A DNA stretch of 64,000 nt from Actinomadura oligospora ATCC 43269 (GTDB lineage Bacteria > Actinomycetota > Actinomycetes > Streptosporangiales > Streptosporangiaceae). The stretch is from the NCBI RefSeq assembly GCF_000518265.1, contig NZ_KI912412.1, positions 223,165 through 287,164 of the forward strand, in the 5' to 3' direction. The position numbers and the translations under genes are program-made. The notes under the pieces were generated by a model. That model had not been told where the DNA came from. It did no database searches and worked only from the letters and a program-made list of their open reading frames with translations. This document shows positions 36,087-43,904 of this stretch, piece after piece (the stretch's first letter is position 1; every line of letters begins with the position of its first letter).

Positions 36087-36135
36087 ACGGCGGTCCTTCG
36101 TACGGACTACGCCGTCTTCTCGCCGCCTTCGGCGG
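36087..36135 (-). terminator. Two hairpins after the phosphatase gene
   Basis: Stem ACGGCG/CGCCGT with inner GTCC/GGAC (36087-36115) and a small CCGCC/GGCGG hairpin (36123-36135) follow the phosphatase stop on the minus strand. They should separate it from the sigma factor gene. Confidence 0.55.
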
Positions 36136-36151
36136 AACTTCTACACGGGCA

Positions 36152-38320
36152 TCACGGGGACTTCGGCGGGACATGCAGGGCAAGTACGGTCACATCATCC
36201 ACCTGCTCATACCCGGCAAGCATCCGATCGACCAGGAAGTCGACGAGTCTCTCTGGATCTCCTACCACTTCAGGTGGGGCGTCCGTCGCGACCGTGGCCA
36301 GTTCCTCGAGCCCGGCGTCCACCCCACGCCTACGGTTCTCCACAAGTCCATCGGAATAGAAGACCACAGTGTTGCCGGTTTCGATGGAAAAACTTGTCTG
36401 CTGGCGCTGCGAGGGCCAGCCGAGCGGGGTTCCGGGCTCCCGGGTGGAGACGCGGGCGTCGGCGTCCGGGGAGATCAGGAGGGGCGGCGGGTGCCCGGCG
36501 TTGCTGAAGGCGCCGCGCCCGGTCTCGGGGTCGATGACCGCGTAGGCGACGGTGGTGAACTGCTCCTCGTCCTCGGTGGCGGAGAACAACCGGTCCAGAC
36601 CGGACAGGACCGCGGCCGGGCGCGGGTCGTTCAGGGCGAGGGCCCGCAGGGCGTTGCGGACGCGGCCCATCCCGGCGGCGGCCCGGACGCCCTTGCCCAT
36701 GACGTCCCCGACGGCCACGGCGAGCCGGTCGTCCGGCAGCCGGAACACGTCGTACCAGTCGCCGCCGACCTGGACGTGCCGGGTGGCCGGGTTGTACCGG
36801 GCGGCCAGCACCATGCCCGGCAGCTGCGGCAGGTCGCTCGGCAGCAGGCTGAGCTGGAGCTCCTCGGCGGTCTTGTGCTCCCGCTCGAACAGCAGCGCCC
36901 GCTCGACGGCCAGGGCGCACTGGCCGGCGAGGGCCTCGAGGAAGACCTTCTCCTCCTCGGTGATCTCCCGGGGCCGCTTGAACGAGAACCGCAGGGCCCC
37001 GATCGGCGCGCCCGCGGCCAGCAGCGGCAGGCCGACCCAGGCCCGCTCCTCGGCGTGCTGGGTGAACAGCTCCGCCTCGTCCCCGCCGAGCTGGAGCCGC
37101 AGGTCGGTGGGGCTCTGGGCGAGGAACGGGCGGCCCTCCCGGACGGCCACCGACATGACCGTCTGGTCGCTGACCCGGATGTCGTCGCGGACCGGACGGG
37201 CCTGGTCGGCCGCGGGCTCGCCGCCGCCGGGCGGGGCCGGGGTGACGATCGACAGCCGCAGCTTGTCGTCGTCCAGCAGCGCGACGGCCGAGTAGTCCGC
37301 GCCGATCGCCGACCGGCCGACCTCGGTGATCACCTGGACGACCTGGGCGACGGTCAGGGCCTCGGCCAGCATCGAGGTGGCCTGCTGGAGCCGGGCCGTG
37401 CGCAGCGCCGCCGCCGAGAGCTGCTCGGTGAGGCGGCCGCGCATCTCCTCGGCCTCCTTCTGGCCGGTGACGTCGGTGTTCGCGCCGACCCACTCGATCA
37501 CCCGGTCGCCCTGCCAGATCGGCACCGCCCGCACGTCGAAGTGCCGGTAGGCGCCGCTGCGGGTGCGGATCCGGTAGCCGGTCTCGAAGACCCGGTCGCC
37601 CGCGACGGCCTCGCTCCAGATCTCCTCGATCCGCGGCCGGTCCTCGGGGTGGACGACGGCCAGCCAGCCGCCGCCCGCGTAGTCGTCCGGGGTCTGGCCG
37701 GTGATCTCGCGCCACTCGGGGGCGTCGTCGATGGCGGCGCCGTCCGCCGCGGCCACCCACACGACCTGGGAGCTGGCCTCGACGAGGGAGCGGTAGCGCT
37801 GCTCCTTGCGGCGGATGACCTCCTCGGCCCGGCGCCGCTCGGTGACGTCCAGGGCGGTGAGGACGACGCCGACCGGCTTGTCGTCCCAGGCGGCCTGCTT
37901 GGGCGGGCGCGCCTTGCCCTTGCCCTTGTCCTTGGCGGCGGCGCCCTTGGCGTCCTGCTGGGCCCCGCCGCGGGCCGGGATCCAGCTGCACGACAGGATC
38001 CGGCCGCCCACGGCGAGCTCGGCGTCGGTGATGGGCCGGTCGTCGGCGAGGACCGCGCCGAGCGCGGCCGCGAAGGCGGCGGCGGTCTCCTCGGCGAGCA
38101 CCTCGCCCGGGCGGCGTCCGGTCAGGTCGGCCGCCGACACTCCGAGCATGGCCGCGAGCGCGTCGTTCACGCGCCGGCACCGCAGCCCGGTGTCGAAGAG
38201 CGCGATCCCGGCGGGGGCCTCCTTCAGGAGGGTGGCGTACAGGGCGGCGTCGGACGCATCCATGGGCTGACCCTTCAGCCGGGAGAGCCGGGGACGCGGA
38301 ACGGACGTCTCGGTGCTCAC
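36152..38320 (-). CDS. PAS-PAS-GAF-SpoIIE (PP2C) serine phosphatase
   Basis: 722 residues from GTG 38320, with GGAGGT about 8 bp upstream. A first PAS domain (~20-165, interrupted by a Lys/Gly/Ala-rich linker near 130-150), a second PAS with PAC (~175-300, ending WVGANTDVTGQKEAEEM), a GAF domain (~325-490) and a SpoIIE/PP2C domain (~500-720) with metal-binding Asp in HVQVGGDWYDVFRL and AVGDVMGKG, and SDGLVE near the end. Such proteins dephosphorylate anti-sigma-factor antagonists in partner-switching cascades, tuned by signals at PAS/GAF. No anti-sigma kinase or STAS gene is adjacent. A role in sigma control is inference from its place beside the principal sigma gene. Confidence 0.92.
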   Translation of the reverse strand: MSTETSVPRPRLSRLKGQPMDASDAALYATLLKEAPAGIALFDTGLRCRRVNDALAAMLGVSAADLTGRRPGEVLAEETAAAFAAALGAVLADDRPITDAELAVGGRILSCSWIPARGGAQQDAKGAAAKDKGKGKARPPKQAAWDDKPVGVVLTALDVTERRRAEEVIRRKEQRYRSLVEASSQVVWVAAADGAAIDDAPEWREITGQTPDDYAGGGWLAVVHPEDRPRIEEIWSEAVAGDRVFETGYRIRTRSGAYRHFDVRAVPIWQGDRVIEWVGANTDVTGQKEAEEMRGRLTEQLSAAALRTARLQQATSMLAEALTVAQVVQVITEVGRSAIGADYSAVALLDDDKLRLSIVTPAPPGGGEPAADQARPVRDDIRVSDQTVMSVAVREGRPFLAQSPTDLRLQLGGDEAELFTQHAEERAWVGLPLLAAGAPIGALRFSFKRPREITEEEKVFLEALAGQCALAVERALLFEREHKTAEELQLSLLPSDLPQLPGMVLAARYNPATRHVQVGGDWYDVFRLPDDRLAVAVGDVMGKGVRAAAGMGRVRNALRALALNDPRPAAVLSGLDRLFSATEDEEQFTTVAYAVIDPETGRGAFSNAGHPPPLLISPDADARVSTREPGTPLGWPSQRQQTSFSIETGNTVVFYSDGLVENRRRGVDAGLEELATVATDAPPEVVGDPERLVDFLVDRMLAGYEQVDDVTVLALHVPPKSP

Positions 38321-38923
38321 AGGCAACACCTCCGCCCCAGGGGGTCCCGTACCGCGCGGCAAGTTCTCATCACTATGTGTGAATGGGAGCAGGCTAACGC
38401 TCCCGCCTCCATCACAACACCCGTCGAAGTGAGGTTCTCATCATCTCGACGCTTTGCCCCGGACGGAAGCCCCTGTCACCGATCCGCCTATGACGGATAC
38501 GGCGTCCGGCACGCGATTCGGACGGTGGATCGCACGCACACGAGGACACCCGCCGGAAAGGTGTTCTTCCGGACGGCGAGTGGACGATGCTACGCCGGAT
38601 CGGGGGCCCGGCGCGGGGCGGACGCGCCGTCCGTCCAGCCCGGCCCTCTTTCCGGACACACCGAAACGACGCTGACCTGCCGCCCTGTCAGGATGCAAAA
38701 AGAAGGTAAAGCCACCGGGGTGGCGGGTGGGGCGGACGGCCCTCTGGAGGCACCCGGAACCGGGGCGTGACCTTGTACATCGCTGTAGAAGGTTGTCCTC
38801 TTTATTAGGGGGAGGCTGTTGAGGCCCCTGTGACGGCACTCGCGACGCCGGTTTCGGACGGGCTGGACAGGGTCAAGCGGCGATCCGATACCTGGCGGGC
38901 CCAGCGGCCGCCGTGGTCGGCGG
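38321..38923. other. Non-coding stretch of about 600 bp
   Basis: No convincing gene: the open frames here have shadow-like composition and no ribosome binding sites. The stretch near 38776-38815 is AT-rich for this chromosome (CTTTATTAG) and holds a short inverted repeat TACA-TCGC-TGTA (38777-38788), which may belong to promoter DNA. Nothing else recognised. Confidence 0.5.
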
Positions 38924-39505
38924 TCACTTCGCGGGTTTGGCGGCCTTGGCGGCGGCCTTCATCTCCTGCTTGAAGGAGCGGACCCTGCCGAGGGACTCCT
39001 CGTCCACGATGTCGGCGACGGAGCGGAAGGAGCCCTCGTCTCCGTAGGAGCCGGCGGCCTCGCGCCAGCCGTCCGGGCGGACGTCCAGGCGCTTGCCGAG
39101 CAGGGCGACGAAGATCTTCGCCTTCTGCTCGCCGTAGCCGGGGAGGGCGTTGACGCGCTTGTAGAGGTCCTTGCCGGTCGCGGCGTCCTTCCAGATGCGG
39201 GTGGCGTCGCCGTCGTGGTCGTCGACGATCGCGCGGGCGAGGGACTGGACGCGGGCCGCCATCGCCTTGGGGTAGCGGTGGAGGGCTGGCTTGCGGCTGA
39301 AGATCTCGACGAGCTCGTCGGGGTTGTAGGCGGCGATCTCCCCGGGGTCCGGGTCGTGGCCGAGGCGGACGGCGAGCTCCCGCGGAGCGGCGAAGGCGCG
39401 CTCCAGCGGGACCTGCTGGTCCAGCAGCATGGCGGTCAGGAGGGCGAACGGGTCCCGGTTGAGCAGGTCGTTCGCCTCGTCCTCGATCGGCAGGGTGATC
39501 GGCAT
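38924..39505 (-). CDS. HhH-GPD-type base-excision repair-like protein
   Basis: 193 residues from ATG 39505 with GGGAGGA upstream. It resembles the small actinobacterial HhH-GPD proteins (TIGR03252-like): LLNRDPFALLTAMLLDQQVPLERAFAAPRELAVRLGHDPDPGEIAAY, then a hairpin-helix-hairpin NALPGYGEQKAKIFVALLGKRL and an Asp-containing segment (LDVRPDGWREAAG). The family fold is that of DNA glycosylases that remove damaged bases, but no Fe-S cysteines are present and activity of this subgroup is unproven. The Lys/Ala-rich C-terminus (KAAAKAAKPAK) could bind DNA. Divergent from the molybdoenzyme gene. Confidence 0.85.
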   Translation of the reverse strand: MPITLPIEDEANDLLNRDPFALLTAMLLDQQVPLERAFAAPRELAVRLGHDPDPGEIAAYNPDELVEIFSRKPALHRYPKAMAARVQSLARAIVDDHDGDATRIWKDAATGKDLYKRVNALPGYGEQKAKIFVALLGKRLDVRPDGWREAAGSYGDEGSFRSVADIVDEESLGRVRSFKQEMKAAAKAAKPAK

Positions 39506-39607
39506 GTCGTTCCTCCCGGCGGCGGTGCGTCCGGCCAATTCTTGCGGAAGTCTTACGGGCGGCCGTGCACCGTGGCGGGGGCGGCGAGGCGGTGGTCGAA
39601 TGAGGGT

Positions 39608-40297
39608 GTGGACGAGCAGCGCGGCACACCCGTCGGCCGCCGGATCGTGCTGGGGATGCTGGGCCTCGGCGCGGCCGGGGTCGCCGTCGGCGCGTCCGTC
39701 CAGCGGGAGGTGACGCGGGCGTTCTCGCCGGTGAGCGGGATCGGCGACGTCCTGCCCGCGGTCGGCGGCTTCCGGTTCTACTCGGTCGTGGGCACGGTCC
39801 GCACGCCGCGTGACCTGCGGGTTCGGGTGGACGGTCTGGTGGATCACCCGCGCGGGTACTCGCTGGCGGAGCTCGCCGCGCTGCCGCAGACGCGGGTTCG
39901 GCGGGATTTCCAGTGCGTCACCGGGTGGAGGGTCCCGCATGTGGAGTGGGCGGGAGTGGCCTTGCCCGATCTGCTGGACGCGGCGGGCGTCTCCTCTCGT
40001 GCGCGCGCGGTGCGGTTCCACTCGTTCGACGGCACGTACACGGAGTCGCTGACGCTGGAGCAGGCACGGCGCCGGGACGTCCTGGTCGCGACCTCGATGC
40101 AGGGCAAGCCTGTCAGTCACGACCACGGCGGGCCGGTCCGGCTGTTCGTGGCGCCGATGTACGGCTACAAGTCGCTCAAGTGGCTGGGGCGCATCGAGCT
40201 GACCGAGACCGTCCACCCCGGCTACTGGGAGAACCGGGGTTACGACGTGGACGCGTGGGTGGGCCGCTCGAACGGACGTGACGATGCGCCGACCTGA
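39608..40297 (+). CDS. Molybdopterin-dependent oxidoreductase (sulfite-oxidase/MsrP-like), Tat-exported
   Basis: 229 residues from GTG 39608 with GAGGG upstream. A twin-arginine-like N-terminus (GRRIVLGMLGLGAAGVAVGASV) suggests export by Tat. The oxidoreductase molybdopterin domain contains the molybdenum-ligating Cys in RRDFQCVTGWRV, preceded by VDGLVDHPRGYSLAELAALPQ and followed by FHSFDGTYTESLTLEQA and the end YGYKSLKWLGRIELTETVHPGYWENRGYD. This is the minimal fold seen in MsrP (YedY). The next gene, overlapping its end, encodes a cytochrome b protein that could pass electrons, as YedZ does for YedY. Substrate not known. Confidence 0.87.
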   Translation: MDEQRGTPVGRRIVLGMLGLGAAGVAVGASVQREVTRAFSPVSGIGDVLPAVGGFRFYSVVGTVRTPRDLRVRVDGLVDHPRGYSLAELAALPQTRVRRDFQCVTGWRVPHVEWAGVALPDLLDAAGVSSRARAVRFHSFDGTYTESLTLEQARRRDVLVATSMQGKPVSHDHGGPVRLFVAPMYGYKSLKWLGRIELTETVHPGYWENRGYDVDAWVGRSNGRDDAPT

Positions 40298-41039
40298 CGG
40301 ACGTGACGGGCACAACGGGCGCGAGGGGCACGACCGACGCGAGGGGCACGCGCGCGGCCTGTTGGTGCGGTTCACCCTGGCGGAGCGCTGGGTGCATCAC
40401 CTGACAGCGCTGCTGATGCTGGCCTGCCTGGTCACGGCGTTCATGCTGTACATACCGGCGTTCGCGACGATGGTCGGGCACCGCGAGATCGTCAAGCCCG
40501 TCCACATCTACTGCGGGTTGCTGCTGCCGGTTCCGACGCTGCTGGGGCTGGCGTCGCGCGCGTTCCGGCTCGACCTGGGCAGGCTGGACCGGTTCGGGCC
40601 GCACGACGGGCCATGGCTGCGCAGCGGGCGGCGGCGCGCGGTCGTGGACGGGCGCGGGGTCGTGCCGGTCGGGAAGTTCAACGCGGGACAGAAGCTGAAC
40701 GCGGCGTTCACCGCGGGAGCGGCGCTGATCATGCTCGGCACGGGCGCCATGCTCACGTGGCCGGATCCCTGGCCCGACCGCTGGCGCACCGGCGCGACCT
40801 TCGTCCATGACTGGCTGTTCCTGGTCATCGCGGTCGTCACACTGGGGCATCTGTGGGAGGCGTTCCGCGATCCCGGGGCGCTTCGCGGGATGGCCACCGG
40901 GCGCGTCACCGGTGACTGGGCCGCGCGTCACCATGCCGCCTGGTTCGATGCGTCCGGCGGCGCGTCGGAAGGGGTGTCGGGTGTGGGCGGGGCGGTTGAT
41001 GTGTCGGCGGAGGCGCGGGGGGACGGACCGCCTGCCTGA
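40284..41039 (+). CDS. Cytochrome b-type membrane protein
   Basis: About 251 residues from ATG 40284; GTG 40278 is the alternative. It overlaps the molybdoenzyme gene end. After a charged His/Arg/Asp-rich N-terminus (~1-28) there are about four membrane segments at ~38-62, 75-95, 130-150 and 170-195. Possible haem ligands are His in AERWVHHLTALLML, VKPVHIYCGLLLPV, FVHDWLFLV and LGHLWEAF, the pattern of di-haem cytochrome b561/formate dehydrogenase gamma type. It most likely hands quinol electrons to the exported molybdoenzyme. The C-terminus is Gly/Val/Ala-rich. Confidence 0.82.
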   Translation: MRRPDGRDGHNGREGHDRREGHARGLLVRFTLAERWVHHLTALLMLACLVTAFMLYIPAFATMVGHREIVKPVHIYCGLLLPVPTLLGLASRAFRLDLGRLDRFGPHDGPWLRSGRRRAVVDGRGVVPVGKFNAGQKLNAAFTAGAALIMLGTGAMLTWPDPWPDRWRTGATFVHDWLFLVIAVVTLGHLWEAFRDPGALRGMATGRVTGDWAARHHAAWFDASGGASEGVSGVGGAVDVSAEARGDGPPA

Positions 41040-41122
41040 GGGGTGCCGGAGTGCTGGTCGGGGCCGGTGGGGGGCGCGGTGGGTGTGGGAGCGGCGGCCG
41101 AGGGCCGGGGTCGACAAGGGTC

Positions 41123-41150
41123 TTGACAGGCGGCGGGAACGCGCTGAAAT
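41123..41150 (+). promoter_or_regulatory. Putative sigma-70 promoter
   Basis: A perfect TTGACA at 41123-41128 followed after 16 bp by TGAAAT at 41145-41150. It lies about 110 bp before the small gene at 41260. The surrounding 220-bp gap holds no gene. Confidence 0.45.
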
Positions 41151-41259
41151 GAGACATCGAGGCGAGGTCGCGGCGGTCCGTCGGGTGGTGCGCGTCCGGC
41201 CGCGCCTGCACCCGGCGGTTCACCCCGGCCCGCCGGCCCTTCGGGCGCGGAGGCGTGCG

Positions 41260-41508
41260 ATGCCTGCACTTGCCGATCACCGGAGCGAGACCCGTGACCT
41301 GCTCACGAGCCGGCTGTCCGCCGAATTCGTGATCTTCGCCGTGGCGGACGTGGCGCGGTGCGTCGCCGACGTCCAGGCGCGCATGACCCATCTGGGCCTG
41401 TCCCCCAGCCTCGACCTGGTCGAGCGCATGGCGCGCGAGCAGCTGACCTGCCGCGTCAAGTCGGCCCCGCCGTCCGGCAGCGTCACCCCGTGGGCCTGCG
41501 AAGGCTGA
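41260..41508 (+). CDS. Small helical protein, possible three-helix dimerisation domain
   Basis: 82 residues from ATG 41260 with GGAGG about 7 bp upstream. Predicted helices: ADHRSETRDLLTSRLSAEFVIFAVADVARCVADVQARMTHLGL and SLDLVERMAREQLTCRVKSA. Two Cys are present. The pattern (a helix, AVADVARCVADVQARM, then LVERMAREQL) resembles small actinobacterial three-helix-bundle proteins of unknown role, sometimes beside molybdoenzyme or stress genes. I do not know a function. A TTGACA promoter lies about 110 bp upstream. Confidence 0.6.
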   Translation: MPALADHRSETRDLLTSRLSAEFVIFAVADVARCVADVQARMTHLGLSPSLDLVERMAREQLTCRVKSAPPSGSVTPWACEG

Positions 41509-41665
41509 CCGGCGGACTCGCGTTCCCTCACGCCCTTCGGCGTCCGGATTCCGGGGCGGGCGGGTCGGTGTTGTGCCGGACCTCACCTGCTCAAGGCCGT
41601 GTTCGGGGCCCGCCGGGTGGGGAAGTGCCGCGTTCCGGGTGGCGGGATCTGAGAAGCTAGGGGGC

Positions 41666-43288
41666 GTGAGTCCCCGTAGCCGCCCGCCGTCCGCCGGGGA
41701 GCCCGCGGCCGAGCCGCCGGTGCCGGGCGACGAGATCGCCGCGATCTTCGACGGGATGCTGCGGCACGCGCGTGAGCTGCTGGCCGTGCGCAGTCCCCTG
41801 GACGCCGAGTTGATCGTGAGCGAGATCCTCGGTTCGTGGTGGGGGCAGCGCGCGGCGGACGGCGACGTCGAGGAGGTCGTCGGCGAGGCGCTGGTCGCGC
41901 ACGCCGGACGGGTCGGCAGTCCGGCGGCGCTCGCGCTGCTCACCGGCGTGACCTGCATCGGCACGCGCGGGCAGGCGGCGCGGGCGGAGCGCGCCGCGCT
42001 CGAGCTGATGGACCGGGGCGTCGCGCGCCCGATCTGGTCCGACCGGGTCGGGATGGTCGAGCCGCGCGAGTGCTACGTGTCCCGGGACGTGTACGGCGAC
42101 CAGGAGTCGGTGATCTGCGTCTTCGAGTACCCGGGCGGCGACGGCGGCGCGTCCGACCGGCACGCGCTCGTGGTGCTCGTGGACCGGACGAAGCCGGGCG
42201 TGGTCGGGCCGCGGCTGCCGGGCGAGCGTCCGCCCGCGTGCGGGACCGTCCGGGACGCGTGGGTGTCGTCCCGGATCGACCGGCTGCTCGACCACTGCCG
42301 GCACGAGGCCGCCACGAACCCGCTGATGCGGTTCGAGGAGATCGAGCCCCGGGACGCGCGGGCGCTGCTCCAGCGTTGCCTCGACCACACCAACGAGGAG
42401 CCGGACGCGCCGGTCGACGAGAACTTCGGGTCCTACCACGCGTTCGTCCGGCACCGGGTGCGGGCGCTGCCGACCGGCGGGCGGGTGCCGCAGCCCGCCG
42501 TCCACGGCGCCGACCGGCGGGCGGACCTGGCCGTCCGGTTCCTGGCGTCGGACGAGGCCGGAGAGCTGTCCGACACGGCCGCGGCGAGCCGCTGCGTGGA
42601 CCGGATCATCGACTACGGCTGCACGCACGACTTCGGACGTCCGCTCCGGGTGAGCCCGGTCAAGTGCGAGATGTTCCTGCTGGACTGGCTGCCGCGCAAG
42701 GTGCTGCTGTCGCTGGCGGAGCAGGAGGCCGTCCCGCACGTGCTGGCCGCGTGGGTTCGGTGGGCGGGCCGCCGCACCGGGCTGCCGGAGGGGGCGGTCC
42801 GCGCGACGCTGGACGCGGTGTGGGACGCGACGGTGAAGTTCGCCGACGCCTACCGCGACCCGTCCTCGTTCGGGCTCGACCGCGAGATCGTGGACCGGCT
42901 GCTCCCGGACGGCGACCTCGAGGCGCTGCCGCGGCGCGCGTTCGCGCTGCCGTTCCTGTCCGGACGGCACCGGGTGTCGGGGCGGCACGGCACGATCGAC
43001 CTGTCGGTGCTCGACCCGTCCGATCCGGCGGACCGGCGCGTCCTGCTGGAGCTGGAGCATCCGGGGGCGCCTGAGGAGCACCTGGAGGCCCACGAGCGGC
43101 TCGCTGAGCGGCTGTGGCGCGGCGACCCTCCACAACTGTGGGAGACCGCGCAGGCGCTGCTGGACGTCGGCTACGAGCGCCACGAGGTGCTGCACCGGCT
43201 CATCGCGGTGATGAACCGAAGCGGTCACGATCCACGCGCGCTACGGGCGTCGCTGCGAGTGCTACGGCACGAGCCCCCTCCGGGTTGA
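41666..43288 (+). CDS. Hypothetical protein with DUF1841-like C-terminus
   Basis: 540 residues from GTG 41666 (VSPRSRPPSAGEPAAE), after AGGGGGC. No signal peptide or membrane segment. The N-terminal ~30 residues are Pro/Ala-rich, followed by a long mostly helical body (AIFDGMLRHARELLAVRSPLDAELIVSEILGSWWG; RVGMVEPRECYVSRDVYGDQESVICVFEYPGG). The last ~70 residues, HPGAPEEHLEAHERLAERLWRGDPPQLWETAQALLDVGYERHEVLHRLIAVM, resemble the DUF1841 tail found in small actinobacterial proteins, where His residues are conserved. Such large helical proteins occur widely in actinomycetes with no assigned function. Confidence 0.7.
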   Translation: MSPRSRPPSAGEPAAEPPVPGDEIAAIFDGMLRHARELLAVRSPLDAELIVSEILGSWWGQRAADGDVEEVVGEALVAHAGRVGSPAALALLTGVTCIGTRGQAARAERAALELMDRGVARPIWSDRVGMVEPRECYVSRDVYGDQESVICVFEYPGGDGGASDRHALVVLVDRTKPGVVGPRLPGERPPACGTVRDAWVSSRIDRLLDHCRHEAATNPLMRFEEIEPRDARALLQRCLDHTNEEPDAPVDENFGSYHAFVRHRVRALPTGGRVPQPAVHGADRRADLAVRFLASDEAGELSDTAAASRCVDRIIDYGCTHDFGRPLRVSPVKCEMFLLDWLPRKVLLSLAEQEAVPHVLAAWVRWAGRRTGLPEGAVRATLDAVWDATVKFADAYRDPSSFGLDREIVDRLLPDGDLEALPRRAFALPFLSGRHRVSGRHGTIDLSVLDPSDPADRRVLLELEHPGAPEEHLEAHERLAERLWRGDPPQLWETAQALLDVGYERHEVLHRLIAVMNRSGHDPRALRASLRVLRHEPPPG

Positions 43289-43904
43289 GGATGATCCGGC
43301 CGGGTTCGCGGGGGGCGTCTGGGGCGTCTGCCCAACTTCGGGTCAGCGCTGTTCCCGACGCGAGGCGCGTGTGTCCTGGGTGTGAGGCGAGTGTGTCCGG
43401 CGCGGGTCGTGTCGTGGTCGGAGCTTGGGGTGAATGAGGCGCTGAGGTGGGCCGGTCCGGTGCAGAGTGGGGGCGGCTGCCGTCCACGGCTGTCGTGAAC
43501 GCCGGGCGCAGCGGCCGTGCTCGTGAGGGCCGGGTGCAGAGGTGGTTTCGCGGGTGGCGCGGTGCTGTGGGTGTCGGCGTGCTCGTGGGTGCGATCCGGG
43601 TTCGGGGTGGCTCGCCTTGGTGTGGCGTGCGGGCTGGGCGGCGGCGGCCGGGTGCGGGGGCGTGGTGGATTCTCGCGGAGGGTTGAGGAGCGCGGTGTCC
43701 GGGAGGGCTGGTCGCGTCGGCGCGCGCTGTGGACCCTTCGGGACGCGCTGTGGACGGGTGGCGCGGGACGTGGTGTGGGCGGGTTTCGGCGGATGGGGGG
43801 AGCGCCCCGGTTTGCCAGAAAGCGTCCCGGCCGACAATCATCGAACCGGGCAGTGATCGACGGGGGGAACCGGGGGGCACCCCGGGCCGTAGGGAGTGAT
43901 CTTG
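43289..43904. other. Non-coding stretch of about 600 bp
   Basis: GT-rich on the plus strand; the open frames are shadows with low-complexity text (Pro/His/Arg on the minus strand) and no ribosome binding sites. AGGGAG at 43891-43896 is the ribosome binding site of the next gene. No promoter or RNA gene recognised. Confidence 0.5.

Noticed and set aside
38441..38839. 132-codon minus-strand frame in the gap upstream of the phosphatase
   Set aside because: No ribosome binding site, random-like Pro/Arg/Gly composition and no family resemblance.
43896..43904. GTG 43896 as the start of the first SseB-domain gene
   Set aside because: It overlaps the AGGGAG ribosome binding site and adds residues absent from the aligned paralogue; TTG 43905 fits better, though this is not certain.
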